Origin: Chara braunii
Lineage: Eukaryota; Streptophyta; Charophyceae; Charales; Characeae
Direction of reading: 5' to 3'
DNA: 51,267 nucleotides
Assembly (NCBI GenBank): GCA_003427395.1
Contig: BFEA01000384.1
Span: 13,793 to 65,059, forward strand
In this document: positions 20,570 to 30,672 of the stretch, piece after piece
How positions within the stretch are numbered: the first letter of the stretch is position 1
Layout of the letters: every line of letters starts with the position of its first letter
Program-made: the position numbers and the translations under genes
The notes under the pieces: generated by a model
What the model was told of the DNA's origin: nothing
Seen by the model: only the letters and a program-made list of their open reading frames with translations
Databases searched by the model: none

Positions 20570-22090
20570 GCACCTCTACGGCTGGAAGCCAATCCTGGTA
20601 TGGCTGGTATAGTGTGGGAGCTACGGCCAGCAGAGAATAGCCTCTACGGCCGAAAGCGCAGGCGCTACAGGCTGTGGCGGATGAGCTCCTAATCCACTAC
20701 GGAACGTAGCGAATAAGATTAGCCGCTACGGCCCATAGCGAAGGCGCTACAGGCCGTAGTGGATGCGCTATGGGCTGTAGTGGATCCGCTTTGGGCCGCA
20801 GCGGATGAGCTTCTAGTCCACCTGTAGCTGCACTGGATCGGCCACAGCGGATGAGCTATTTATCCACCTGTGGCTGCACTGGATCCGCTATGGGCCGCAG
20901 TGGATGAGCTACTAATCCACCACAGGCATGTAGTGAAGGCCCTACAGGCTGTAGCGGATGACCTACTTATTCACCACGGTACCACCTGTAGCTGTTCTGG
21001 GCTGTAGTGCATCCACTACGGCCCACAGTGCATGAGCTACTAATCCACCTGTAGCTGCGCTGGATCCGCTATGGGCCGCAGCGGATGAGCCACTAATCCA
21101 CCACGGGTGTGTAGCGAAGATGCTACAGGCCGTAGCGGATGAGCTACTAATACACAACGGCGCTACCTGTAGCTGTACTGGATCCGCTATGGCCTGGATG
21201 ACCTACAGGCCACAGCGGATGAGCTACCATGGGCGTGTAGTGAAGGCGCTACAGGCCGTAGCGGATGAGCTACCACGGGCGTGTAGCCGCCCATACCGAA
21301 GGCGCTGCAGGGCGCAGATGAGCTACTAATCCACCTGTAGCTGCACTGGATCCACTATGGGCCGCAGCGGATGAGCTACTCATCCACCACAGGTGTGTAG
21401 CGAAGATGCTACAGGCCGTAGTGGATGAGCTACTAATCCACCACGGCACCACCTGTAGCTGTACTGGATCTGCTATGAGCTGGATGAGCTACAGGCCGTA
21501 GCGGATGAGCTACCATGGGCATGTAGTGAAGGCGCTACAGGCCGTAGCGGATAAACTACCACGGGCGTGTAGCCGCCCATACTGAAGGCGCCACAGGCCA
21601 CAGATGTGCTACTAGTCCACCAAGGCACCGTGGTGAGTAATGAATGTGCTACTGGCTGTACTGGATCCGCATGAGCTACCACGGGTGTAGCCGCTCATAC
21701 CAAAGGCGCCACTGGCCAAAGATGTGCTGCTAATCTACCAGGCACCGTAGTGAGTAGTGAATGTGCTACTGGCTGTACTGGATCCGGTTCGAGCCACTGT
21801 GGATGAGCTACTAATCCACCTGTAGCTGTACTGGATCTGCTACGGGCCGCAGCATATGGGCTACTAATCCACCATGCCCCGTAGCAAAGGTGGCCAGTGC
21901 CGTAGCGGATGAGCTACTGATCCACCGTGGCACCGTAGCGAATGTGCTGCAGGCTAAGCAGACGTGCAACAGGCTGTACTGGAGCTGCTATGGGCCACAG
22001 AGGATGAGCTACTAATCCACTACGGCCCGCAGCGAAGGTGCTACCTGTTGTAGTGGATGTGCTACAGACTGTAGTTGATGTGCTTTGGGC
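20570..22090. repeat. Degenerate satellite, ~55-60-bp period
   Basis: Units contain GGATGAGCTACTAATCCACC and CTGTAGCTGYACTGGATCCGC blocks repeated about 25 times. Many units fold. For instance 21,417-21,449 pairs GCCGT and GTGGAT with ATCCAC and ACGGC. Another, near 20,835, pairs GCCGCAG with CTGTGGC, so arms change in a paired way. Frames across it are artefacts. Confidence 0.85.
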
Positions 22091-22388
22091 TGTACTGTGT
22101 CCGCTACAATTGGTGGAAGACACGTAAAGTGCCACATGCGAATGTACAAACACACATACATGCTACACACACACCTGTGCTACCAGTTGTAGTGGATGTG
22201 CTACAGACTGTAGTTGATCTGCTTTGGGCTGTACCATGTCCGTGGCAATGGGTGGTAGACACGTAAAATGCCACATGCGAATGTACAAACCCATACATGG
22301 TATACACACACCCCTGCTTTGGGCTGTACCGTGTCCGCGGCAATGGGTGGTAGACACGTAAAATGCAAATGTACAAGCGCTTCCGAGG
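22091..22388. repeat. Three copies of a ~100-bp unit
   Basis: Units near 22,095, 22,225 and 22,325 share GTGTCCGYRRCAATKGGTGG, AGACACGTAAARTGC and AATGTACAA. They form the transition between the satellite and the LTR array. Confidence 0.65.
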
Positions 22389-22780
22389 AATGAGCCCTTG
22401 TGGGGCCCCTATCAGACATGGACATATTCTGGGCTGTGGGCCCCAGCAAGCCCTGTGTCCGCCCTAAGTAAAGGTGGGCCTGAATATCCACAGGAGGCTC
22501 TTATCTCAGCATTTTCCAATGTGGGTATCAGACAGTTGCCGCACGCCAGTTGGTTGAAGTGCAACCTGGGACTCTGTCTGGGCTCTTTCCAGAAGCAGCA
22601 GCTGTGTCATACAGTTGAGCCCAGGACGCAGGTGTTTGTGCCCTGGGCACACGCAGTGTGAGGCCGACACATCACGAAGTGGCCGCGGGCAAATGGGAAT
22701 GCATCATTGTCGTTACACCTAGCCCGCAGGCCAATGCAAACATGGCAAACACTCGGAGCCTGGAGGCATCCTGAAGGTGC
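22389..22780 (+). mobile_element. LTR copy 1 (5'-truncated, diverged)
   Basis: From GAGGAATGAGCCCTTG this matches the LTRs at 22,959 and 24,056: TTCTGGGCTGTGGGCCCCAG, CTTATCTCAGCATTTTCC, GAGCCCAGGACGCAGGTG and so on. It lacks the LTR start and diverges after about 22,740, then passes into the element's internal 3' sequence. Confidence 0.75.
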
Positions 22781-22958
22781 CCAACCAACGAGGAACTGAT
22801 CCGGCTCAGGCATCACACTGATCCGAAGGAAGATCGCTGATTTACACGAGAGGAACTGATTGACACTGCTCCGCAGGTTGTCTCTGACTGCGAACGAAGA
22901 TTGAAGGACAAGGCACCTGCATAGAAGCATCTCAGCGGACTTTCAAAGCTAAGGGGGA
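22781..22958 (+). pseudogene. Ty3/gypsy internal 3' tail, copy 1
   Basis: GAACTGATTGACACTGCTCC, GAAGCATCTCAGCGGACTTT and a polypurine AAGGGGGA precede the LTR at 22,959. The same block occurs at 23,950-24,055. It encodes the end of pol plus a 3' untranslated stretch, and only a remnant is left. Confidence 0.7.
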
Positions 22959-23640
22959 TGGAATGCGAGGAATGGGCCCTCACAGGGGCCTTATCAGTCA
23001 TGCTCATGTTCTGGGCTGTGGGCCCCAGCAAGCCCTGCGCCCGCCGTAAGTGAAGGCGGGCCTGAATATCCACAAGAGGCGCTTATCTCAGCATTTTCCA
23101 ATGTGGGTATCAAACAGTTGCCGCATGCCAGTTGGTCGAAGTGAACCTGGGTCTCTGTCTGGGCTCTTTCCCAAAGCAGCAGCTGCGTCAAGCAGTTGAG
23201 CCCAGGACGCAGGTGGTTGTGCCCTGGGCACACAATGTGAGGCCGACACATCACACAGTGGCCACGAGCAAATGGGAATGCAACATTGTCGTCACACCTA
23301 CCCCGCTGCAACTGAACAAGCGACGAGTCGCTGCACTGTAGCAGCTGAATATAGGACTTGTCTTCGCTTCACTTGGTTTTGCTTGGCCTGCTTCAGACCA
23401 GTACTGGTCAGCCGCGACCTGTCTGCTGCAAACATTTTGTTGATCCGGTACCTTCCGGACTTTCCTGGGACATGCTGCAAAATTGTACTCGGGGACTGTC
23501 GGTCTGGACTGGACGCTTCTGGACTTTTCTTGTCAGGTACGGGCAGACCCCTACCAAACGACGCTTCGGTACCAACAACTACAGACCTACGACGCTTCGA
23601 CCTCTAACCCTACGGCCTACCCTATGGAACGGCCCTGGGT
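22959..23640 (+). mobile_element. LTR copy 2 (full length)
   Basis: It starts TGGAATGCGAGG right after a polypurine tract and runs to about GGAACGGCCCTGGG. The same sequence, with one internal deletion, forms LTR copy 3. Inside are GCTGAATATAGGACTTG (a possible TATA region near 23,345) and CTTCACTTGGYTTYGCTTGG. The exact 3' end and primer-binding site are uncertain. Confidence 0.8.
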
Positions 23641-24055
23641 AAAGGCTAGTGAGCTAGGATAGGAGTTTGGTGTCTCTAGAAGACTAATGCCTGTGTACTT
23701 TGGACCGTGGGAAGTTTTAGATATAGTTGGGACTGATCTGGATGGACCCTCTTACGTCAGCAAAATCCCTGGTCACCTGCGCACTTACGCTGTTTTTCAT
23801 TCTTCAAAGATTGCTCCTTCTGTGGATCATCGGGATCTGCCTGTTCCTAGGCCTGTTGGCAGAGGAAGACCACCTAAACCCAAGAGGGAGTACAGGGTCT
23901 GTCTCAGGCATCACACCGATCCGAAGGAGGTCACTGGCTTACACGAGATGAACTGATTGACACTGCTCCGCAAGTTGTCTCTGACTATGAACGAAGATTG
24001 AAGGGCAAGGCACCTGCATAGAAGCATCTCAGCGGACTTTCGAAGCCAAGGGGGA
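23641..24055 (+). pseudogene. Integrase C-terminal remnant between LTRs
   Basis: An open frame from 23,687 to 23,956 (89 codons) begins MPVYFGPWEVLDIVG and continues DGPSYVSKIPGHLRTYAVFHSSKIAP. This is the GPY/F-type C-terminal module of Ty3/gypsy integrase, ending in a Pro/Arg-rich tail (PRPVGRGRPPKPKRE). Everything upstream (gag, protease, RT, RNase H, integrase core) is missing, so only about 0.4 kb of internal sequence separates two LTRs. The 3' part repeats the tail found at 22.8 kb and ends in a polypurine tract. Confidence 0.85.
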
Positions 24056-24655
24056 TGGAATGCGAGGAATGAGCCCTCGCGGGGGCCTTATCAGACATGC
24101 ACATGTTCTGGGCTGTGGGCCCCAGAAAGCCCTGCACCCGCCCTAAGTGAAGGCAGGCCTGAATATCCACAACAGGCCCTTATCTCAGCATTTTCCAATG
24201 TGGGTATCAGACAGTCGCCGCACGCCAGTTGGTCGAAGTGCAACCTGGGCCTCTGTCTGGGCTCTTTCCCGAAGCAGCAGCTGCGTCAAGCAGTTGAGCC
24301 CAGGACGCAGGTGGTCACACCTACCCCGCTGCAGTGACGAGTCGCTGCACTGTAGCAGCTAAATATAGGACTTGTCTTCACTTCACTTGGCTTCGCTTGG
24401 CCTGATTCAGACCAGTACCGGTCAGCCGCGACCTGTCTGCTGCAAACATTTTGTTGATCCGGTACCTTCCGGACTTTCTTGGGACATGCTGCAAAATTGG
24501 ACTTGGGGAGTGTCGGTCTGGACTGGACGCTTCTGGACTTTTCTTGTCGGGTACGGGCAGACCCCTACTGAACGACGCTTCGGTACCGCCAACTAGAGAC
24601 CTACGACGCTTCGACCTCTAAGCCCTACAGCCTACCCTACGGAACGGCCCTGGGT
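24056..24655 (+). mobile_element. LTR copy 3
   Basis: It starts TGGAATGCGAGG after CCAAGGGGGA and ends near ACGGAACGGCCCTGGG. It lacks about 60 bases (the CCTGGGCACAC-ATTGTCG part) present in copy 2. Its right edge abuts minus-strand chromovirus sequence. Confidence 0.8.
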
Positions 24656-24724
24656 CTTGGGACTTGTTAGGACCTTGGGACTGGGACTCGATGTTTGCAG
24701 CGTGAATCCTTTCACTTCGCCGGC

Positions 24725-25275
24725 CTAATTTCGAGGTCCTCCGAGAAAAATCCCACTCTGCCTGTCGTATATGTTCAATCCACGTCTGGCCCTCTCGTAG
24801 TAGGAAACAATGTGAGGGGCCGTTTGTATCCATTCCTCCGTTGGGAACCAGCGGTCCTCGCTGGGTTCCTGATAAGCGAATCTAACCTTATATTGTCGCT
24901 GAGGTCTCCCTCGGCGACTGGTGCAGAATATATCTTCAGCAACTATTCGATCTACATCATACTTTCCATCCATATCCGACGGTATCATGGGACGTCGGGA
25001 GGGAAACTCGTCGTTTGTGATACAGGGAAGTAACTTAGGCGTGGGATACCGGGTAGGTATGCAGGTGGGGCAAAATCTCAATCGTGTAGGATGGACCATC
25101 TACCTCTCCGTGGACACCTAAGACTTGCCATGGTCCCCTCTATGTGTGTTGCAGTTTCTGCTCGATCCCTTCCTTAGGAATGAACTCCTTAGACTCGACC
25201 CATACCAGATCTCCTACTGCAAATTGCGACGGTCGCCGATGCTTGTTAGCTTGTTCTACCATCTGGTGCTGGTTC
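24725..25275 (-). pseudogene. Chromovirus integrase C-terminus with chromodomain
   Basis: Minus-strand frames encode, in order, a GPY/F-region approach (HQMVEQANKHRRPSQFAVGD, LVWVESKEFIPKEG; 25,275 to about 25,145), and after frame changes a chromodomain (25,099-24,725). The chromodomain starts YDVDRIVAEDIF, has a central QYKVRFAYQ strand, then EDRWFPTEEWIQ and a closing helix. Chromodomains at the integrase tail direct chromovirus integration to marked chromatin. The element is broken by frameshifts and is interrupted at 25,276 by a TIR element. Confidence 0.8.
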
Positions 25276-26025
25276 TTAAACCACCAGTACCTCCACCAGT
25301 GTTGGGAAATTACGATGTCTTGGCCAGTACCCGAACTTTTCGGGGGTGGGACACAAGGTCGGCAATGTCCCATAAATTTGAATTTTATAGTGCTGCGAGT
25401 GAACGGAAAAAGGGAAAAAAAAAATGCTTTCTCTACTGCAATGATGTCGGGCTGGGTAGTCCAGGAGGTCGTGCTCACAATCTTTCTCCACAGAATGCAC
25501 CTTACAGGTAAGGCGGTCACATTCTGAATGTTACTGTTTTCTTTTTTTTCTTGGTCGTGTGTTTCTTATGAGTTCCCTGTCCGTGAATTGCTCAAGCTGT
25601 CCGTATTCTGCTCAAGCTGTGTTTTGTCAAAGGATTGTAAGGCTCATCACACTGACACTCAGGGGAATGTATCCAGCCATTTTCACGGCCGGATCCATGT
25701 GCTCGTTTTCCCCCCCTTTTATTCTCTTTTTGGAATTTGACAACCTGGCCACGGGGCTGAGATGCCCTCATTGAGGGCACACTCACACTACCACTTCCAA
25801 GAATGTACACAACTGCAATCACGGCCAAAGCTTTGTTTCCTTTTTTTTTTCTTTTTTTCTTTTCTGAGGTTCATGGCCGCAACTTTTCTTCTTCTTTTTT
25901 GTTTTTTTTTGTTTTTTCCGTGAGAGTACCAAAAAGAAAACGGAGTGGTACCCAGACTTGGCAAACTTGGAGCGCAGTGAAATTCAAGGTCGACAAAAAC
26001 AGGCTCGGAGGTACTGGTGGTTTAA
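25276..26025. mobile_element. 750-bp TTAA-flanked TIR element (MITE-like)
   Basis: The ends are exact inverted repeats: TTAAACCACCAGTACCTCC at 25,276-25,294 and its complement at 26,007-26,025. On both sides TTAA sits at the boundary with integrase sequence. Counting one TTAA as target, the minus-strand integrase frame reads through the site without gain or loss, which indicates a TTAA target-site duplication as in piggyBac-type transposons. The interior is noncoding, T-rich near 25,840-25,920, and encodes no transposase, so it is non-autonomous. The terminal bases after TTAA (ACCACC) differ from canonical piggyBac ends, so the superfamily is unproven. Confidence 0.8.
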
Positions 26026-27075
26026 GGATGTTCTTCTTGACCTGCTCTAGATCTTTCTTGTACTGGCAATCTTTGAGTCTGGACTGGATTCAGAAAGTCG
26101 ATTGGACGCCTAGGTTGCCAACCTCTATGGCGTGCGTGCAGTTGACAAATGTACGGAATTGTTATATGCAGCTTGTACTTTGGGAAGATGTTCATCCCTG
26201 TTGATCTGATCAGGCCTAATGTACATGCGAAGCACTTGCTGAAGTAGTTTGTTCATCTGCTCAGTCTAACCGTTAGTTTCCGGTTGTCTGTCGGAAGACA
26301 TTGTCAATTTTGATCCATAGACTTTTACCAATTGCTGCCAATGTTCGCCCGTGAACCCTGTCCCTATTACCGATAATCGACAACGGGTGCCCGTAATCCT
26401 TAACATAGTGATTGGAAAACTCCCTAATCACTAGATCGGTCTTTGCCTCGATTGGCAGCGGAATAAAAACAACAAATTTATTGAATCTGTCTACAACTAC
26501 CATCACTCGACTCTTCCCGTTTCTGCTTTTGACTTTCGTGTCCATGAAGTTGATTGACACGGACTAATTAGGACCGAATGGGATAGGTAGTGGCGTCAAC
26601 AGGGCGGGTGTCGGTTGTGTGGAACTTTTGTTCCGCTGATACACTTGACAATCTTGGATGTAGGCAATGCATCGTGTTTCATGCCGGCCCAAGTATAGGA
26701 CCGTAGGAGGTTTGCGTAAGTCTTCCTCCAACCGAAGTGGCCCTCAGTGTCGTGGCACTCTCCTAAGATCAGACTTCAGATAATCTCATTATTTGGAATG
26801 CACAATCTGTCAAATCTATCAGTCTTTTCAAATAAGAGTTGAGCGCATCTGTGATGGCGTTATACTTTCCATTAATCGACTTTTAACTCGAAGTCAAACT
26901 GGTCGATCCTTCCGTCCCATCTAGTCAGCTTAGGAGTCGTTCGGGCCTGGGTCTTCAACCAACATAGAGTCTCGTGATCAAAATAAACTTTGAAATGCCT
27001 ACCTAGCAGATATTGCCGCCAATGGTTCAATGCCTCTCTTAAACCACTAGTGCCCTTGCCGTTCGGTTTCGACAA
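26026..27075 (-). pseudogene. Chromovirus pol fragment 2: RNase H end, zinc module, integrase core
   Basis: Reading right to left: an RNase H fragment (27,075-26,872: LNHWRQYLLGRHFKVYFDHE, then PKLTRWDGRIDQFDFEL), an HHCC zinc module (HDTEGHFG followed by KTYANLLRSY near 26,720), and the integrase catalytic core (26,560-26,273) with MSINFMDTKVKSR, VMVVVDRFNKFVVFIPLP and YGHPLSIIGNRDR. The expected catalytic D-N-G-type motif reads G-N-R-D-R. Stops and frameshifts break it. It follows a second RNase H copy upstream (27.5-27.9 kb), so two element fragments are joined. Confidence 0.75.
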
Positions 27076-27537
27076 GTTTTAGCCTAGTCTGAACTTTTAG
27101 GAGGTCGGGACCGACAACGACTGCTGTTGATAAATCTGATCGGCGACTGTGTTTCGTTTCTGCCCCCTGAAAGCTTGGAGGCCCCACTATTTTCCGAACC
27201 GACAAAGGTACGACTGCTGTACTATATGCAATACAATCAGATTTCAATCGAGGCCAGATATAAGAACGCAAAAGATTAGCGTAGGTTTTCATCTACCCGA
27301 AATGACCTTGGGTATCATGGCATTCCCCTAAGATCACACTTTTGATCTCTTCCTTGTTTGGGATACAAAGCCTATCATGCACATCAATTCTTTCAAACAA
27401 CAGTCCTTGGGTTACTCGATAGTTAGGAAACTCTTGTGGCGCTTCTTGAACACGTTTCAACATAGTGCCATAAACAGGATCAGTGGAATAAGCATTCCTA
27501 ATCTTATCTTGTAAATCGGTGCCTATGTCTAAATACG
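27076..27537 (-). pseudogene. Chromovirus spacer and zinc-module fragment 1
   Basis: Minus-strand sequence continues from the RNase H at 27,538 into a connector and an HHCC-type zinc module (KTYANLLRSYIWPRLKSDC, about 27,292-27,235). The following cysteine pair is replaced by CIAYS, and sequence after it is unrelated. The piece then joins fragment 2 near 27,075. Similarity of LLRSYIWPRLK to LLRSY in fragment 2 shows both derive from the same element family. Confidence 0.65.
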
Positions 27538-27912
27538 TTACAATAACACCGAAGAGACTTCCCGGAGTGCGTCAGCAATAACGTTATACTTACCCTTTAC
27601 TGGCTTTAGCTCAAAGTCATATTGATCGATTTCCTCAGCCCACCTGGTCAGTTTAGGTGTCTGCGTCTTTAGCCAGCGAAGTGTCTCATGATCTGAGTAC
27701 ATTTTGAAGTGGCGATCTAGGAGATAATGACGCCAATGATCCAAAGCTTCCCGGAGTGCGTATAGCTCTCTTTCATACGTGGAAGGGGCGATTTTCTCAC
27801 TAGGCAGTCGTCGGGACATAAACTCGACAGACCTGTATCCATTCCCGTCATCTTGGTGGAGTACAGCGCCTATCCCGTACTGTTTGGCATCGGTAGTAAC
27901 AACAAAAGGCAA
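27538..27912 (-). pseudogene. Ty3/gypsy RNase H domain
   Basis: An open frame of 124 codons spans a nearly whole RNase H domain. It has TTDAKQYGIGAVLHQ (first Asp), STYERELYALREALDHWRHY (Glu), MYSDHETLRWLK (Asp) and GKYNVIADALRE (last Asp). The four acidic positions expected for RNase H activity are present. It degrades the RNA strand during reverse transcription. It is separated from the RT part upstream by a frame break and followed by a truncated connector. Confidence 0.85.
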
Positions 27913-27919
27913 AGAAGGA

Positions 27920-28585
27920 TCAGCAAACTTTCAAAACCGGATAGTTAATCAAACATTTCTTTAGACGTTTAAATGAAGACGTACAATTTTGGTCCCACTT
28001 CCTGATCGTTTCTTTCTTCAATAGTCTGCGAAGGGGAGCAGCAATTATCGTAAAGTGTCTTACGAATTTACGATTGTAAGCCAATCCAAGGAATGATCGT
28101 AGTTCCGTCAATGTACGTGGGTTGGGCCAATCTCGAATAGCTGCAGTTTTTGCGTCTTCCGGTTTGATACCATCCCCGTCTATAATGTGCTCCAAATACA
28201 ACACTTGACGCTTTGCCCACTCACACTTCTTAGGGTTTAGCTTCAACTTTGCCTCATGCAATTTATTAGCTTCAACTTTGCCTCATGCAATTTATTTAGC
28301 ACAAGTCGAAGGTGCTCACAATGTTCAATATATAACAACGAATTTATCAAGCAATTCACGAAAAAATTCATTAATCATCCGCTGGAAAGTTGCAGGTGCA
28401 TTAGTAAGACCAAAGGGCAACACAATGAACTCATACTGACCATACCTTGTACAAAAGGCAGTCTTATATTGGTCTTTTGGTTCTACCTCAATTTGATGGT
28501 AGCCAGACTTCAGGTTAATTTTCGTGAAGTACCTGCTACTGCGACACACAGGCCCTCGATTTGCCTTACAGGGCCTTATTTCCAC
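27920..28585 (-). pseudogene. Ty3/gypsy reverse transcriptase, catalytic box lost
   Basis: Two minus-strand frames carry RT. The first (28,585-28,325) includes FTKINLKSGYHQIEVEPKD, TAFCTRYGQYEFIVLPFGLT and NAPATFQRMINEFFRELLDK. The second (28,261-27,920) includes LKLNPKKCEWAKRQVLYLEH and LTELRSFLGLAYNRKFVRHF. The aspartate expected in FTKI-D is Asn. The first frame ends at VVIY and resumes at the EHCEHLRL part, so the YxDD catalytic box is deleted. A 27-29-bp duplication near 28,240-28,290 (TAGCTTCAACTTTGCCTCAT twice) adds a further break. The enzyme is dead. Confidence 0.85.
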
Positions 28586-29110
28586 TCAGTCGACCGCCCT
28601 AAGTGAAGGCAGGCATGACCAAGGCCCCCTGGCCATTTTTGGGTCACCACGCAACTGGGGAAAGTTCAGGCAGTTGCGCAGCACCAGTTGGTTGGAAGCG
28701 CCCAGGCCCAGGCTGCCTTTCATTGCATGTAACTGAGGCAGGCCCTGGGACGGATACACCAAGTGGACCAACAAAGGCTAAGGTCAGTTGGGTGCTGGTA
28801 ACCACCACAGGCCTTGGGCCTATTTACTTCGGACTGAGGCTCAACCTCGTGGGGCCTACCGGAAGCTTTTGGACCAGGGCCCGGTACCGCATTACTGCAT
28901 GCAGCAGCAAGCCACTTCGATATAGAGAAGGGCCTGCCTACGCATTGGACATTCGGGCACTGGCTGCTTTGTGCGCAAGCGTTGCTGCGCTATCGCCTGC
29001 CAGGCTCACGCACTCACGGGTGAGCTGGAAGGAGCAGGCAGCCATAGCCGAGCTGCGTTGCTGGATGGGGCGCATGCTGGTCCTTGGGTGCAAGTGGCAA
29101 CTGTGAGTTG
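28586..29110 (+). mobile_element. Diverged LTR-like piece
   Basis: It begins CCGCCCTAAGTGAAGGCAGG, the same words as inside the LTRs at 22.4-24.6 kb, then keeps a similar order (GCAGTTGCGCAGCACCAGTTGG, then CCCAGGCCCAGGCTGCC). It is an LTR of a related subfamily in plus orientation, cut into by or ligated to the minus-strand RT at 28,585. The right end is uncertain. Confidence 0.55.
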
Positions 29111-30672
29111 GGGAACGAGGTTGTGAGTGATACGAGAAACGTACCTGGTGTTTGAAGCGTGCGACATTGGCCGAGATCTGCTCGTACTTTGGGGAGTTGT
29201 TGACGTCATCAGCGGCATTGTATAGTAAGTTAGATAGGATTTGCCATCTGTAGTCTGGGCGCCGAGCTCGAGATAGGATATCAACATTGGTTCTTCGTTG
29301 ATGATCATGATGAGACTATTCCAACATTGTCAATTATGAGATTTTCGTGTGCTCTTATTTGGTGAAACTCGTGATGCAATTCTGCTTTTGGTTCGAGGTC
29401 ACGACTATCTGGTCTCATGTGTAATATGTTGTTTGATTGCTGAAGTTTGCTATTGCTCATCGTCCTTGCAATTTCGTATCGGAGTTGTGGTTCGGTGCGC
29501 TAATTTGGCGCTTATCTTCTGCATAATGTGGTACATGCACGCGGTGTTTACGGTGAGCGACCGTGCCGTGGGCCGTGTGAAGTGAGTAGGGCGAAGATAA
29601 GTGGCGACCCAGGAGGTGAGGGGTATCGCCAGGAAGGTTGTGTATGATTATTGGGTGTTCGCAGTGTGATGAGAACTATCTGGTGTGTGATTGATGCTGA
29701 GGTGGAACAGTTGTGCAATGCTGGTTATGCCGAAGCAACGATTGGTCACCATAATCAACATCGGGTCATCTGGTGAGAATATCTGTGGTTGGGGGCAGCT
29801 ATTTTGAGGTACGTTGCACCTAACCTTATCTACCCTCTTCAAAGCTCGGGTACCTCCCCTCACAACTGGCGTGGCCGCTCCGCTCCTCATGCAGGTCTTC
29901 CCCTCTTTCTTCCCCGTCCTCACGTCTGTCACACATGTCCTGTCTCCCTTATCTTTCCCCATGACAAGACTCACGTTGCTCACATTTCTCCGCCCCTTCC
30001 TCGTCAGAGGCCTGAGCCTTGTTTCCCACATCTGCTTTGCCCCCTTCTTCCACGCTTGCCCTTTCCTCCTCGCTCTCATTCCCAGACGAGATATATATAC
30101 GTTCTCCCTTCCGGAGGGGCGAGGGTCCTCTACACACACGCTTCCTCGCACCCCTGCCCACCACTTGCCCGGATATGAGCCCTATGTACAACTTTCTCTT
30201 TGTCATCCTCCTCCCTCGACTCGGTCCCGCTTCTTCCCCTCTGGTAGGCCTGTTGATCGCCCCACTGTCATTCTCGTTGCCGAATTCCATTTTTACTTTT
30301 TCTTGTGTTTTTCTTCTTGGTCCTGTATAACACAACACCCGCCAAGCCCCTCATACACCCGTTTCCCCAGTCCGATAGGCAGCTCCCCTTACCCAGAATG
30401 CTCCCAGTATCCTTCGCATCATGCCACTATTATACGTTTCCCTCTCTTATGCAAATGCCCCTTTTGTGGTGATCCCATTATTTCCCCATAAGAAATTATG
30501 ATACAATGTTCTCGACAATCTTTCCCGTCGTCAAAGAAAACCCGTTATCGCAAAATCCCAAGTCATCCTGCCTTCCAACCTCAGTCAGTCCAAACCATTG
30601 CCCCAGCCCCAAAAAAATGACAGTCCCACGGACGCAGTCAGAGACAAAACCATAGTGTGGGCAAGGTCGTTG
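29111..30672. other. No gene seen; possible 3' region of the gypsy element
   Basis: Frames of up to 225 codons on the plus strand are Pro/Leu/Phe-rich, mirror Arg/Lys/Glu-rich minus frames, and lack homology. The minus-strand gypsy pol stops at 30,673, so its 3' LTR should lie here. I did not find a matching LTR near the window's right end. Confidence 0.35.

Noticed and set aside
29814-30491. 225-codon plus-strand open frame, Pro/Phe/Leu-rich
   Set aside because: It mirrors an Arg/Lys/Glu-rich minus frame, as expected for C/T-rich DNA, and shows no domain or membrane-protein order that is convincing.
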